Shown: in pieces, positions 1-9,139 of the stretch
Layout of the letters: each line of letters begins with the position of its first letter
Numbering within the stretch: the stretch's first letter is position 1
NCBI RefSeq assembly: GCF_001431595.1
Contig: NZ_LDJO01000026.1
Coordinates: forward strand, 310,001 to 374,000
From: Stenotrophomonas acidaminiphila
Lineage (GTDB): Bacteria > Pseudomonadota > Gammaproteobacteria > Xanthomonadales > Xanthomonadaceae
Length of the DNA stretch: 64,000 bases
Direction of reading: 5' to 3'
Notes under the pieces: model-generated
What the model was told of the DNA's origin: nothing
What the model saw: the letters and a program-made list of their open reading frames with translations, nothing else
The model's database searches: none
Made by a program: the position numbers and the translations under genes

Positions 1-494
1 TCGTCCAGCACCTTCGCCGGCACCGCCGGATCGCGGCCGCCGGTGGCCAGCGCCAGTACCGCGTAGCGCCAGGCCTGCGGCTCGCGCGAGCGCAATACCG
101 CCAGCAGTTCCCTGCGGGCCAGCCGGGCATCCCCCTGGCGCAGTGCCAGCGAGGCGCGGGTGCCGCGCACCGCCAGCGAGCCGGGGGCACGCTGCGCCCA
201 CAGCGCCAGCGCCTCGGCGGCGCGGGCCTCGTCGTCGGCGAGCATGGCAATGCGGGTGGCGCGCTCGGCCAGGCCGACGTCGCCGGCGTCTTCACGCGCG
301 GCCTGCAGGTACCAGCGCGCCGCGTCGGCCAGCTTGCCCGCCTGCAGGGAAAACTCCCCCGCCAGCACCGGCGTCAGCGACGCGGCCTGACCGGTGTCCG
401 CCGGCGGCGGGGCCGCCAGCAGGGGGGCCGACGACAGGAGCAGCAGCGCAACGCTGCCTATACGGGTGAGCCGGGTTGGTCTGGAAATGGGCAT
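1..494 (-). CDS. TPR-repeat exported protein (3' end outside window)
   Basis: The gene runs off the left edge of the window, so only about 164 N-terminal residues are visible. The start ATG (492-494 on the complement) is followed by a signal peptide: basic MPISRPTRLTR, then a hydrophobic stretch SVALLLLSS and an Ala-rich cleavage region APLLAAPPPA. After it come alanine-rich helical repeats (EFSLQAGKLADAARWYLQAA, then ERATRIAMLADDEARAAEAL) that look like tetratricopeptide repeats. It is divergent from hemA with 68 bp between the starts. In Xanthomonadaceae a TPR protein commonly sits upstream of lolB/ispE in this position (known context, not visible here). It is probably a periplasmic or outer-membrane-associated scaffold; the exact function is unknown. 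Confidence 0.8.
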   Translation of the reverse strand, partial: MPISRPTRLTRIGSVALLLLSSAPLLAAPPPADTGQAASLTPVLAGEFSLQAGKLADAARWYLQAAREDAGDVGLAERATRIAMLADDEARAAEALALWAQRAPGSLAVRGTRASLALRQGDARLARRELLAVLRSREPQAWRYAVLALATGGRDPAVPAKVLD

Positions 495-511
495 CTGCGG
501 CAATCGGGCCG

Positions 512-517
512 TAAAAT
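512..517 (+). promoter_or_regulatory. possible -10 element of hemA
   Basis: TAAAAT lies 45 bp before the hemA ATG in a GC-rich background. No good -35 hexamer is seen, so this is only a suggestion. Confidence 0.3.
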
Positions 518-562
518 GGCGGCCATCAACAGCCAGCAGCTTATCGCAAGCAACTGAACAGA

Positions 563-1846
563 ATGACCCTGTGGGTGCTCGGACTGAACCATCAGACCGC
601 GCCGGTGGAACTGCGCGAACGCGCGGCCTTCGGCGGCGATGCGCTGTCGCGCGCGATGGACTCGCTGCGGCAGTCGCCGCAGCTGGCCGAAGCCGTGCTG
701 CTGTCCACCTGCAACCGCACCGAACTGTATGCCGTGGCCGAGGACGGCCAGCACCTGTCGCGCTGGCTGGAAAGCCACGCCGGCGACCTGCAGGGCTATC
801 TGTACGAGCACCGCGACGACGCCGCGGTGCGCCACCTGTTCCGCGTTGCCACCGGGCTGGACTCGATGGTGCTGGGCGAGCCGCAGATCCTGGGCCAGGT
901 CAAGGACGCCTGGGCGCTGGCGCGCGACAACGGCGCCATCGGCCAGCACCTGGACCGGCTGTTCCAGCAGACGTTCTCGGTGGCCAAGCGCGCCCGTACC
1001 GATACCCGCGTCGGCGCCAACCCGATTTCGGTGGCCTCGACCGCGGTGCGGCTGGCGCAGGATTCGTTCGCGCGGCTGGAAGATTCGGCCGTGCTGCTGG
1101 TCGGTGCCGGCGAGACCATCGAACTGGCCGCCAAACACCTGGGCGAGTCCCGGGTGAAGCGGCTGCTGATCGCCAACCGCACCCTCGCCCACGCGCAGGA
1201 CCTGGCCAGCCGCCACGGTGGCGTGGCGCTGCCGCTGACCGAACTGGAGCGCCACCTGGCCGAGGCCGACGTGGTGTTTTCGGCCACCGCCGCGCGCGAA
1301 CCGGTGATCCTGCAGCGGCAGGTCGCCGCCGCGCTGCGCGTGCGCCGGCACAAGCCGATGCTGCTGTTCGACCTGGCGGTGCCGCGCGACATCGAGCCCG
1401 GCGTGGGCGAACTGGCCGACGCCTACCTGTACACAGTGGACGACATGGAGCGCGCCGTCGAGGAAAACCGCCGCAGCCGCCGCGAAGCCGCCGCCGAAGC
1501 CGAGGCCATCATCGACCTGCAGGTCTCGCGCTACATGGAGAACCTGCGCGCCACCCACCTGCAGGCGCCGCTCAAGCAGCTGCGCGCGTTCGGCGAGGCC
1601 ACCCGCGCCGAACTGCTGGACAAGGCGCGGCAGCAGCTGGCCCACGGCAAGTCCGCCGACGAGGTGCTCGAGCAGCTCGCCCACGGCCTGACCAACCGCC
1701 TGCTGCATCCCCCTACCGCCGCGCTGCGGCAGGCCGCGCTGGAAGGCGACGCCGACCTGACCCGCGCCGCCCAGCGCCTGTTCCCGGCCGCGCCCGGGTA
1801 TCGACACCCCGTTGCGAGGACCGATGACGCCGACCCTGCGCCGTAA
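563..1846 (+). CDS. hemA: glutamyl-tRNA reductase
   Basis: This enzyme reduces glutamyl-tRNA(Glu) with NADPH to glutamate-1-semialdehyde, the first committed step of C5-pathway tetrapyrrole synthesis, in the cytoplasm. The 427-residue product has the family N-terminus ([20 protein letters not shown]), the catalytic cysteine in [11 protein letters not shown] (C50, the same position as in E. coli) and the NADPH-binding region [17 protein letters not shown] about 175-195. A C-terminal dimerisation helix follows ([16 protein letters not shown]). The length is normal. It overlaps the prfA start by 23 bp, indicating co-transcription and probable translational coupling, as is common in proteobacteria. 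Confidence 0.97.
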   Translation: MTLWVLGLNHQTAPVELRERAAFGGDALSRAMDSLRQSPQLAEAVLLSTCNRTELYAVAEDGQHLSRWLESHAGDLQGYLYEHRDDAAVRHLFRVATGLDSMVLGEPQILGQVKDAWALARDNGAIGQHLDRLFQQTFSVAKRARTDTRVGANPISVASTAVRLAQDSFARLEDSAVLLVGAGETIELAAKHLGESRVKRLLIANRTLAHAQDLASRHGGVALPLTELERHLAEADVVFSATAAREPVILQRQVAAALRVRRHKPMLLFDLAVPRDIEPGVGELADAYLYTVDDMERAVEENRRSRREAAAEAEAIIDLQVSRYMENLRATHLQAPLKQLRAFGEATRAELLDKARQQLAHGKSADEVLEQLAHGLTNRLLHPPTAALRQAALEGDADLTRAAQRLFPAAPGYRHPVARTDDADPAP

Positions 1847-2909
1847 GCTGCTGGCCCTGGCCGAGCGCCGCGAAGAACTGGAACGCCTGCTTGCCGACCC
1901 GGACGTGGTCGCCGACAACACGCGCTTCCGCGATTTTTCCCGCGAGTTCGCCCAGCTCGAGCCGGTCGCCAGCGCACTGGCCGCCGAAACCCGCGCCCGC
2001 GAGGATCTCGCCGCGGCCGAGGCGATGCGCGCCGATCCCGAACTGCGCGAGCTGGCCGACGAGGAGATCGCCGCGGCGCAGGCGCGCCTGCAGGCGCTGG
2101 ACGAGGAACTGGCGCTGCTGCTGGTGCCCAGGGACCCGCGCGACGAGGGCAACCTGTTCCTGGAAGTGCGCGCCGGCACCGGCGGCGACGAGGCGGCGAT
2201 CTTCGCCGGCGACCTGTTCCGGATGTACGCCCGCTATGCCGAACGCCAGGGCTGGAAGGTCGAGATCGAATCGGACAACCCCGGCGAGCATGGCGGCTAC
2301 AAGGAAGTCGTGGCGCGCGTGGTCGGCCGCGGCGCGTATTCCAGGCTGAAATTCGAGTCGGGCACCCATCGCGTGCAGCGCGTGCCGGCCACCGAGTCGC
2401 AGGGCCGCATCCACACCTCGGCCGCCACCGTGGCGATCATTCCCGAGGCCGACGACGTGGAAGACATCGTCATCAACCCGGCGGACCTGAAGGTGGACAC
2501 GTTCCGCTCTTCCGGCGCCGGCGGCCAGCACGTCAACAAGACCGAATCGGCCATCCGCATCACCCACGTGCCCACCGGGGTGGTGGTCGAGTGCCAGACC
2601 GAGCGCAGCCAGCACGCCAACCGCGACAAGGCGATGAAGCGGCTCAAGGCGCAGCTGCTCGACGCCGAGCGCAGCCGCCAGGCGGCCGCGCAGGCCGAGT
2701 CGCGGCGCCTGCAGGTCGGCAGCGGCGACCGCAGCCAGCGCATCCGCACCTACAACTTCCCGCAAGGCCGGATCACCGACCACCGGGTCGAGGGCCTGAC
2801 CCTGTACGACCTGCCGAACGTGATCGAAGGCGACCTGGACGCACTGGTCGGCCGCCTGCTGCACGAGCACCAGGTGGATGAACTGGCGCGCCTGTCCGAA
2901 GGCACCTGA
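1824..2909 (+). CDS. prfA: peptide chain release factor 1
   Basis: RF1 reads UAA and UAG stop codons on the ribosome and triggers release of the finished peptide. The 361-residue protein carries the PxT recognition motif (VPATESQGR, 187-195) and the peptidyl-tRNA hydrolysis motif GGQ at 233-235 ([14 protein letters not shown]). The ATG at 1824 is preferred over an in-frame TTG at 1812 because GAGGA lies just upstream of it. It overlaps the 3' end of hemA. The glutamine of GGQ is the normal methylation target of PrmC, whose gene is not in this window. Confidence 0.97.
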   Translation: MTPTLRRKLLALAERREELERLLADPDVVADNTRFRDFSREFAQLEPVASALAAETRAREDLAAAEAMRADPELRELADEEIAAAQARLQALDEELALLLVPRDPRDEGNLFLEVRAGTGGDEAAIFAGDLFRMYARYAERQGWKVEIESDNPGEHGGYKEVVARVVGRGAYSRLKFESGTHRVQRVPATESQGRIHTSAATVAIIPEADDVEDIVINPADLKVDTFRSSGAGGQHVNKTESAIRITHVPTGVVVECQTERSQHANRDKAMKRLKAQLLDAERSRQAAAQAESRRLQVGSGDRSQRIRTYNFPQGRITDHRVEGLTLYDLPNVIEGDLDALVGRLLHEHQVDELARLSEGT

Positions 2910-3001
2910 GCCGCGCGCGTCGTCGCCGCGGGCCCGGCACCGCGGCAAATGCACGGCAACGCCCGCACAATCGGCACATCGCAAGAGGGTCCAGCCAGCG
3001 C

Positions 3002-4723
3002 ATGAATGTCCCGTACGACGAACGCCAGCACCTGCGCACCGCGGTGCAGCGCCAGCCCGCCGACTTCATCGCCTGGGTGATGCTGGCCGACGCCGAGCTG
3101 GGCGCAGGCGACCTGGATGCCGGCGAACGGGCCGCGCAGCGGGCGCTGCAACTGCGCCGCGACCACCCTGAAGCACTGGCGCGGCTGGGACGTGCGCGCT
3201 GGATGCAGGGCCGCCACGAGGAGGCCGCCAACCTGCTGCGCCACGCCTCGCGACAGGTCCCCCAGCACCCCGGCATCGCGCTGTGGCTGGGCCATGCGCT
3301 GGAGGATGCCGGCCAGCCCGAGGCCGCCGCCGATGCCTATCGCCGTGCCCATGCGCTGCTTCCGGACGAAGCCTATGTGGCCGCGCAGCGCCTGAACTGG
3401 CAACGGCGGCTGTGCGACTGGCGCGGGCTGGAGGCGTTGTCGCAGCAGGTCCGCGGCGCGGTGGCGCAGGGCAACCCGGCGGTGGAGCCGTTCGCCTTCC
3501 TCAGCGAGGACGCCAGCGCCGCCGAGCAACTGGCCTGCGCCCGCCAGCGCGCGCAGGTGATCGCCGCCTCGACCCCGCGGCTGCCGCCGCCGGGGCCGCG
3601 TCGACAAGGGCCGCTGCGGGTCGGCTTCCTGTCCAACGGGTTCGGCGCCCATCCCACCGGGCTGCTGACGGTGGCGCTGTTCGAGCAGCTGCGCGCCAAC
3701 GCCGGGCTGCAGGTGCATCTGTTCGCACTCAACGGCGACGACGGCAGCCGCATCCGCCAGCGTCTGCAGGCCGCGGCGCATGCGCTGCACGCGGTGGCGG
3801 GAATGCCGCACGCGGCCATCGCCCGGCGCATCCGCGAAACCGGCATCGACATCCTGTTCGACCTGCGCGGCTGGGGCGGTGGCGGCACCCCCGAGGTGCT
3901 GGCGATGCGGCCGGCACCACTGCAGGTCAACTGGCTGGCCTACCCCGGCACGTCGGGCGCGCCATGGATCGACTACGTGCTGGCCGATGCATTCGTGTTG
4001 CCGCCGGCGCTGGAACCGGCATTCAGCGAGACCGTGCTGCGGCTGCCACGCGCGTTCCAGCCCTCGGACAACACCCGCGTGGTCGAGGCGCCACCGGCGC
4101 GCGGCGAATGCGGCCTGCCCGGGTGCGACGGAAACGGCGGCGGCGTGGTGTTCTGCTGCTTCAACAACAGCTACAAGCTCAACCCGCGCAGCGTCGCGCG
4201 CATGCTCGAGGTGCTGCGTGGCGTGCCCGGCAGCGTGCTGTGGCTGCTGTCCGGGCCGGGCCTGGCCGACGAGCGCCTGCGCGAGGTCGCGCGTTCGCAG
4301 GGCATCGATCCGTCGCGCCTGGTGTTCATGCCCAAGCTGCCGCACCCGCAGTACCTGGCGCGCTACCGGCATGCCGACCTGTTCCTCGACACCCATCCCT
4401 ACAACGCCCACACCACCGCCTCGGATGCGCTGTGGGCCGGTTGCCCGGTGCTGACCACGCCCGGCCGCAGCTTCGCCGCGCGCGTGGCCGGCAGCCTCAA
4501 CCACCACCTCGGGCTGGACGAGATGAACGTCGCCGACGATGCGGCCTTCATCGCCACAGCGGTCCGGCTCGGCAACGACCCGGCCGCACGGGCCGCGCTG
4601 CGGGCGCGGCTGGCCAGCGCCCGCGACACGGCGGGCGTGTTCGACATGGCCGGCTTCGCCCGGGACTTCGCCGCCCTGGTGCAGGACCTGGCGGGCCGCC
4701 AGGCGCACGCCGGCCAGCACTAG
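3002..4723 (+). CDS. TPR + SPINDLY/O-GlcNAc-transferase-like glycosyltransferase
   Basis: A 573-residue protein with TPR-like helical repeats (about 1-135) followed by a GT41 catalytic region. The fold resembles eukaryotic O-GlcNAc transferase and the structurally solved Xanthomonas campestris homologue of 568 residues. Visible family residues include the histidine of SNGFGAHPTGLL (H217), the FNNSYKLNP lysine (K392) thought to contact UDP, and the ADLFLDTHPYNAHTTASDAL nucleotide-sugar region. No signal peptide is seen, so it is presumably cytoplasmic. Its acceptor is unknown; bacterial members have not been shown generally to be true protein O-GlcNAc transferases. It lies 92 bp after prfA and its stop codon overlaps that of the convergent gene at 4720. 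Confidence 0.85.
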   Translation: MNVPYDERQHLRTAVQRQPADFIAWVMLADAELGAGDLDAGERAAQRALQLRRDHPEALARLGRARWMQGRHEEAANLLRHASRQVPQHPGIALWLGHALEDAGQPEAAADAYRRAHALLPDEAYVAAQRLNWQRRLCDWRGLEALSQQVRGAVAQGNPAVEPFAFLSEDASAAEQLACARQRAQVIAASTPRLPPPGPRRQGPLRVGFLSNGFGAHPTGLLTVALFEQLRANAGLQVHLFALNGDDGSRIRQRLQAAAHALHAVAGMPHAAIARRIRETGIDILFDLRGWGGGGTPEVLAMRPAPLQVNWLAYPGTSGAPWIDYVLADAFVLPPALEPAFSETVLRLPRAFQPSDNTRVVEAPPARGECGLPGCDGNGGGVVFCCFNNSYKLNPRSVARMLEVLRGVPGSVLWLLSGPGLADERLREVARSQGIDPSRLVFMPKLPHPQYLARYRHADLFLDTHPYNAHTTASDALWAGCPVLTTPGRSFAARVAGSLNHHLGLDEMNVADDAAFIATAVRLGNDPAARAALRARLASARDTAGVFDMAGFARDFAALVQDLAGRQAHAGQH

Positions 4724-4968
4724 CGCAGGCGCGTGACCCGTCGCCGGTAGTCGCCCACGTTGTCGCCGTCGATGCGGCGCTGCTGGGTGCCCTTCACCTC
4801 GCCGACCTTGCGGTCCGAGCCGGTCACCGGCTTGGCCACGATCTCGGTCTCGTGCTCGAAGCCATGCGACTTGTCGGTATTGCGGTAGTACCGGTACAGC
4901 GCCCAGTACAGCGCTGCCGCGCCGGCCGGGCCCGCGGCCAGCAACCAGAGTCCACTGTCTTCGCTCAT
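4720..4968 (-). CDS. small single-pass membrane protein of the SPFH/zinc-ribbon operon
   Basis: An 82-residue protein: a short N-terminus, one transmembrane helix (about 6-25, LWLLAAGPAGAAALYWALYR), then a charged cytoplasmic-type tail ending RRRVTRLR. The start ATG overlaps the stop of the zinc-ribbon gene (ATGA), so the two are translationally coupled. The stop codon interleaves with that of the convergent OGT-like gene on a shared CTAG. By position and architecture it resembles Bacillus YdjH-type partners of SPFH proteins, but no strong sequence motif supports a name. Confidence 0.7.
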   Translation of the reverse strand: MSEDSGLWLLAAGPAGAAALYWALYRYYRNTDKSHGFEHETEIVAKPVTGSDRKVGEVKGTQQRRIDGDNVGDYRRRVTRLR

Positions 4969-6314
4969 GAGGCAGCCACCAGGAATGCGATTGCGAGGGC
5001 TTCGATGACCGTGCCGGCGGTGAGCGCGGCCAGCAGCAGTTTCCACTGTTGCACCGGCACGCTGCCCATGGTCTCGCCGGTGCGGCCGTTGACCGCGATG
5101 TAGTGCAGCATGCCGCCGTTGCTGCCGGGCTGGTGGTAGGAGTACAGCCACACCGGCAGGTACATCGACACCCAGCGGGTGCCGTGGACTTCCAGCTGCT
5201 CCTGCTCCCAGCGCACGCCGCGGTCGTAGCGCGATACCGAGCGATGCACCTGCGAGCGGGCGATCGACAGCAGCTGGTCCTCCAGCCGCGGGCGCAGCTT
5301 CTCGACGTCGAGATCGCGCTTTTCCGAGGTGTAGCCGGCCAGGTAGGAGGCATTCCACTTCAGCGCGTTCTTGGTGTCGAACGGCAGGATGGCGTTGATG
5401 ATGTTGTTGGTGTTGGCGCGGGTATCGAGGTTGCCGCGCCCGGCCGACGACTCCAGCGGCAGGTCGTCGACGGTGAACTCCACCTGCCGCTCCACCTGGT
5501 ACACGTCGGCGTCGTAGTAGGTCTGCCGGTTCTTTTCGTTGCCGCGGGTGTATTCGCGGGTCTTGATCTCGCCCCTGCCGGCCACCGCCGCGCTGGCATT
5601 GCCGTCGACGATCATGTACGGCAGGTAGACGCCGACCACGTTCTCCGGGGTGAACTGCTCCTTGAACGCCTTGAGCGCGAACAGGCGGCGCTTGTCCACG
5701 AACTGGCGGATGCGCGCGACCGCGTCGTCCTTCCTTATGTGGAACGGCAGCACCGCGTCGGGCACCGCGCCGTTGGCGACCTGCTCGTTGACCCCGAACA
5801 CATGCCGGCACCAGTGGCAGCGCGCGGTCATGGTGCTTTCGGTGTTGACCGTGACCTCGGCGCCGCAGCCGCTGCACTTGAAGCTCATCAGGCTGGAGGT
5901 ATCGGCATCGATGTCGCGCGCGCCGGAGGCGATGACCGTGCCGCGCAGCTGGTCGATGGCCTCGCCCAGCCCGAACGCCTCTTCCACCCGCGCGCCATGC
6001 CATTCGTGGCGGCAGTACAGGCACACCAGCACGTCGCTGCCGGCCCGCGGGCGGATGTCGGTGGCACCGCATTTCGGGCAGCGGTTGAGGCCGTCCTTCA
6101 GCTCGGTGGCCGAGGTGTCGAGGGCGACCGGGTCGGGCGCCTGGATCTCGTCGCGGATGGCCTCGGGCAGATCGGCGGTCTCCAGCGGGAAACTGCCGGG
6201 CGGAGGCGGGACATCGCGCGGCGAACCCGGCCCGTCCAGCACCGCCGCGGGCACGGGCGGCGGAGGTGGGGCGGATCCGGGCAGTGGCGGCGGGCCGTTT
6301 CGGGGATCGGACAT
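4965..6314 (-). CDS. double zinc-ribbon membrane protein (YdjG-like)
   Basis: A 449-residue protein with a proline-rich N-terminus (1-45) and two zinc ribbons: C79/C82 with C98/C101 (CPKCGATD, CLYCRHEW), and C147/C150 with C166/C169 (CSGCGAEV, CHWCRHVF). A large beta-rich domain follows (WLYSYHQPG near the end), then a C-terminal hydrophobic segment LLLAALTAGTVIEALAIAFL. The ribbons are of TFIIB type. It lies 21 bp after the SPFH gene and overlaps the next gene by 4 bp. The layout matches the Bacillus YdjG/YdjH/YdjI set, which anchors the phage-shock protein PspA to membranes; no pspA is present here, so the role in this organism is inferred. Confidence 0.75.
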   Translation of the reverse strand: MSDPRNGPPPLPGSAPPPPPVPAAVLDGPGSPRDVPPPPGSFPLETADLPEAIRDEIQAPDPVALDTSATELKDGLNRCPKCGATDIRPRAGSDVLVCLYCRHEWHGARVEEAFGLGEAIDQLRGTVIASGARDIDADTSSLMSFKCSGCGAEVTVNTESTMTARCHWCRHVFGVNEQVANGAVPDAVLPFHIRKDDAVARIRQFVDKRRLFALKAFKEQFTPENVVGVYLPYMIVDGNASAAVAGRGEIKTREYTRGNEKNRQTYYDADVYQVERQVEFTVDDLPLESSAGRGNLDTRANTNNIINAILPFDTKNALKWNASYLAGYTSEKRDLDVEKLRPRLEDQLLSIARSQVHRSVSRYDRGVRWEQEQLEVHGTRWVSMYLPVWLYSYHQPGSNGGMLHYIAVNGRTGETMGSVPVQQWKLLLAALTAGTVIEALAIAFLVAAS

Positions 6315-6335
6315 GGAGGTCGTGCGTCCCGCTGG

Positions 6336-7475
6336 TTACAGGCCCAGCGCCTTGGCTTTCAGCGCGTCGTAGTCGGCCTGGGTGATCAGCCCCAGGTCCA
6401 GCATTTCCTTGGCCTTCTTCAGCTTGGCCACCGGGTCGTCCGCGGCCGCCGCCACCGGCTGCTGCATGCCGCCGACGCCGAACATGCCCGAGGCCATGCC
6501 CACGCCGACCAGGCCGGCCGCACCGCCGTTCTCGCCGGCGGACTGGATGCCCTGGGCGACACTGGCCTGCAGGTTGGAATTGCCGCGCGCGCCGGACAGC
6601 GCGTCGGCGCGCTGCACGGTCTTGAGCAGTTCGCGGGTGTTGGCGTCGTACTCGATCGAGACGATGGCGGTCTTGACGATGGCCAGGCCGCGATCGGACT
6701 TCCACTGGTAGGCCTGCTCGACCGCATCGGACAGGCTCCTGGCGAAGCCGACCGAGTCCTGCTGGATCCTGGTGATGCGGTTGCCCTTGGCCGGGTCGTT
6801 CGTGTACAGGCTGAACGCCGGGGCGAGCGAGCCGACCACTTCGTTGAACAGCTGGCTGGCGGCGGCGTTGTCCAGGTCGGTGAAATCGAACACCTGGCCG
6901 GGGCGCAGGTAGCTGGCCGGCACGAAGTTCTTCACGAACAGGATCGGGTCGACGATCTTCAGCGTGTACGTGCCGCGCGTGACCGCGCCGACCTGGGTGT
7001 TGAGGAAACCGTCGTCCCAGTAGATCTCGGACTGGGTGCCGAAGCGGTTGTCCGGCAGCTCCTTGAGCGAGACGAAGAACGCCGCCTGCTGCGCGCCCGG
7101 CTGGCCGCCGAACTTGAAGCGCTCCCAGCTCTGCCGGATGAAGGTGCTGACCAGGCCGTCGCCGGCGAAGATCGACTGCGAGTTCGGATCGTCCGAACGC
7201 CACTCGTAGCCACCCGGCTCGGCGACGAAACCGGTGATGGCGCCGTCCTGGAACAACAGCAGGCCGTAGCCCTCGGGCACGACGATCTTCGAGCCGTTGC
7301 TGATGATGTTGGACGAGGCGCTGGTGTTGGACCCGCGGCCGGCGTTGGTCCCGCGCGGTACCGCGGCGAACAGCGCCGCCGTGGCCGGCAGGCCGTCCGG
7401 CACCGTGAAGAAGTCCTTCCACTGGTCGGCGAGCACGCCGCCGATCGCACCCTTTGCTGCCTGGACAAGCCCCAT
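6336..7475 (-). CDS. SPFH-domain protein with C-terminal SHOCT (YdjI / virion-core-like)
   Basis: The 379-residue product begins MGLVQAAKGAIGGVLADQWK and contains a stomatin/prohibitin/flotillin-like core (about 35-290) of the YdjI type, often annotated as virion core protein-like. A Gly/Ala/Met-rich linker (VGMASGMFGVGGMQQ) and a SHOCT-like tail follow (KLKKAKEMLDLGLITQADYD, about 340-379). No transmembrane segment is obvious, so it probably needs its two operon partners for membrane attachment. It is the first gene of the three-gene minus-strand operon. Its likely role is organising membrane patches or envelope-stress responses, by family analogy only. Confidence 0.8.
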   Translation of the reverse strand: MGLVQAAKGAIGGVLADQWKDFFTVPDGLPATAALFAAVPRGTNAGRGSNTSASSNIISNGSKIVVPEGYGLLLFQDGAITGFVAEPGGYEWRSDDPNSQSIFAGDGLVSTFIRQSWERFKFGGQPGAQQAAFFVSLKELPDNRFGTQSEIYWDDGFLNTQVGAVTRGTYTLKIVDPILFVKNFVPASYLRPGQVFDFTDLDNAAASQLFNEVVGSLAPAFSLYTNDPAKGNRITRIQQDSVGFARSLSDAVEQAYQWKSDRGLAIVKTAIVSIEYDANTRELLKTVQRADALSGARGNSNLQASVAQGIQSAGENGGAAGLVGVGMASGMFGVGGMQQPVAAAADDPVAKLKKAKEMLDLGLITQADYDALKAKALGL

Positions 7476-7691
7476 CGCACCGCTCCTGATCCATTGCCGG
7501 GCACCGCGCCCGACGCTCAGGCAAAACTACATGAAAACCGCAGCCCGGGTAAAAGCCAGGCTGCGGCCGGGAAGGCGCCGGGCACTGCGCCGGCGGTCCG
7601 GCAACCCGCCGCTGCGGCGACGGCGCCGCGCGTGGCTGGTTCCCGGCTCCCCGGCTGCGCTAGGCTCGTGCTTCCGGACAGGGAAACCGCC

Positions 7692-8471
7692 ATGGACAAG
7701 CTCAAGCGCAAACAGTACGAGCAGTTGCTGGAGCCCATGCAACTGGAACTGACCGCGATGGCGCGCTGGGTCCAGCACTCGGGCCAGCGCCTGCTGGTGC
7801 TGTTCGAGGGCCGCGATACGGCCGGCAAGGGCGGCGCCATCCAGGACATCGCCCGCCACCTGAATCCCCGCCAGTGCCGCGTCGTCGCCCTGCCCAAGCC
7901 GACCGACCGCGAGTGCACGCAGTGGTACTTCCAGCGCCATGTCGCACACCTGCCGGCAGCCGGCGAGATCGTGCTGATGGACCGCAGCTGGTACAACCGC
8001 GCCGGCGTGGAAAAGGTGATGGGGTTCTGCACCGACGCCCAGTACCACGCGTTCCTGGCCCAGGCGCCGGTGTTCGAGCGGCTGCTGGTGGATGACGGCA
8101 TCCTGCTGTTCAAGTACTGGCTGTGCGTGGACCAGGAGCAGCAGGAAAAGCGCTTCGCCGAGCGCCGCCAGAATCCGCTCAAGGGCTGGAAGCTGTCGCC
8201 GGTCGACCTCAGGTCACGCGTGGAATACGCCGCTTACACCCATGCGCGCGAGGCCATGCTGGAGGCGACCCACAGCCACCATGCACCGTGGACGCTGGTG
8301 GATTTCAACGACCAGAAGCGCGGCCGCCTGACCCTGATCCGCGACCTGCTCGACCGCCTGCCGGAAACTCGCCTGGACGAGGCGCTGATCGACCTGCCGC
8401 CCTTGCCGGACGCGCCGAAGAAGGAAAAGTACGGCATGGTGAAGCCAGTGCCGCCGTTCGCACCCGACTGA
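7692..8471 (+). CDS. ppk2: polyphosphate kinase 2
   Basis: PPK2 enzymes transfer phosphate between polyphosphate and nucleotides. The 259-residue product is a single-domain class I type with Walker A FEGRDTAGKGGAI (G40-G47), Walker B VLMDRSWYNR, and a lid region with KGWKLSPVDLRSR. The ATG follows GGGAAACCGCC. It is divergent from the SPFH operon (216 bp between starts) and convergent with tlpA. Whether it prefers ADP or GDP as acceptor cannot be told from the sequence by eye. Confidence 0.93.
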   Translation: MDKLKRKQYEQLLEPMQLELTAMARWVQHSGQRLLVLFEGRDTAGKGGAIQDIARHLNPRQCRVVALPKPTDRECTQWYFQRHVAHLPAAGEIVLMDRSWYNRAGVEKVMGFCTDAQYHAFLAQAPVFERLLVDDGILLFKYWLCVDQEQQEKRFAERRQNPLKGWKLSPVDLRSRVEYAAYTHAREAMLEATHSHHAPWTLVDFNDQKRGRLTLIRDLLDRLPETRLDEALIDLPPLPDAPKKEKYGMVKPVPPFAPD

Positions 8472-8542
8472 GCGCCCCCCGCGCGGAGCGGCGCCCTTGC
8501 CGATGGCCCCTCGCCAATGGACCGGGGCGGGCGCCGCCGCGA

Positions 8543-9139
8543 TCAGCCCACCTTGCCGCCGGCCGCGACGATCGCCTGCTCGATCTTGCCGGCATCGACC
8601 GGGCCGAGGAACTGGTGGGCGACCTTGCCATCGGGCCCGATCAGGTAGGTCATCGGCAGGCCGCGCGGGGTGGCGAAGTCCTTCGGCGGGTCGTACGGGT
8701 CGAGGATGACGATCGGATAGGCCACGGGATGCTTTTCCAGGAAGGCACGCATGTCGTCCGGCTCGATGTCCTCGTAGGCCAGGCCGACCACCTCGACGTT
8801 GTCGCGCATGGCGTGCAGTGCCGACAGTTCCGGCATTTCCTGCAGGCATGGCCCGCACCAGGTCGCCCAGAAATTGACCACCACCCATTTCCCGCGATGG
8901 CCGGCCAGGTCGTAGTCCTCCCCGGCCACGGTCCTGGCCTGCAGCTGCGGCATGGCCGCGGTCTCCGCCACCACGCCCGGGTTGGCGCCGGCGGCAGGCG
9001 CCTCGGCCGGATTCGACGCAGGCACGGCCGCGGGCGGGGGCGGGGTCCCGGCGACGGTGGCGGGCGCGTCGGCGTCGGGCGCGCTGCAGCCGGCCAGTGC
9101 CAGCACCAGCAGCGCGAAGGGCAGCAATCGGGGGGTCAT
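8543..9139 (-). CDS. TlpA/ResA-type thioredoxin lipoprotein
   Basis: A 198-residue protein. The lipobox LALAGC lies at the end of a short signal peptide, so it is a periplasm-facing lipoprotein. A Pro/Ala-rich spacer (about 25-60) precedes a thioredoxin fold with the redox motif WATWCGPC and the cis-proline region RGLPMTYLIGPDG. The family reduces disulfides, for example in cytochrome c maturation; the substrate here is unknown. The start ATG overlaps the stop of the upstream yihY gene (ATGA), so the two are coupled. No cytochrome-maturation genes are nearby. Confidence 0.88.
   Translation of the reverse strand: MTPRLLPFALLVLALAGCSAPDADAPATVAGTPPPPAAVPASNPAEAPAAGANPGVVAETAAMPQLQARTVAGEDYDLAGHRGKWVVVNFWATWCGPCLQEMPELSALHAMRDNVEVVGLAYEDIEPDDMRAFLEKHPVAYPIVILDPYDPPKDFATPRGLPMTYLIGPDGKVAHQFLGPVDAGKIEQAIVAAGGKVG

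Noticed and set aside
1812..1823. Upstream TTG start for prfA
   Set aside because: The ATG at 1824 has a good ribosome site (GAGGA) and matches the conserved N-terminus.
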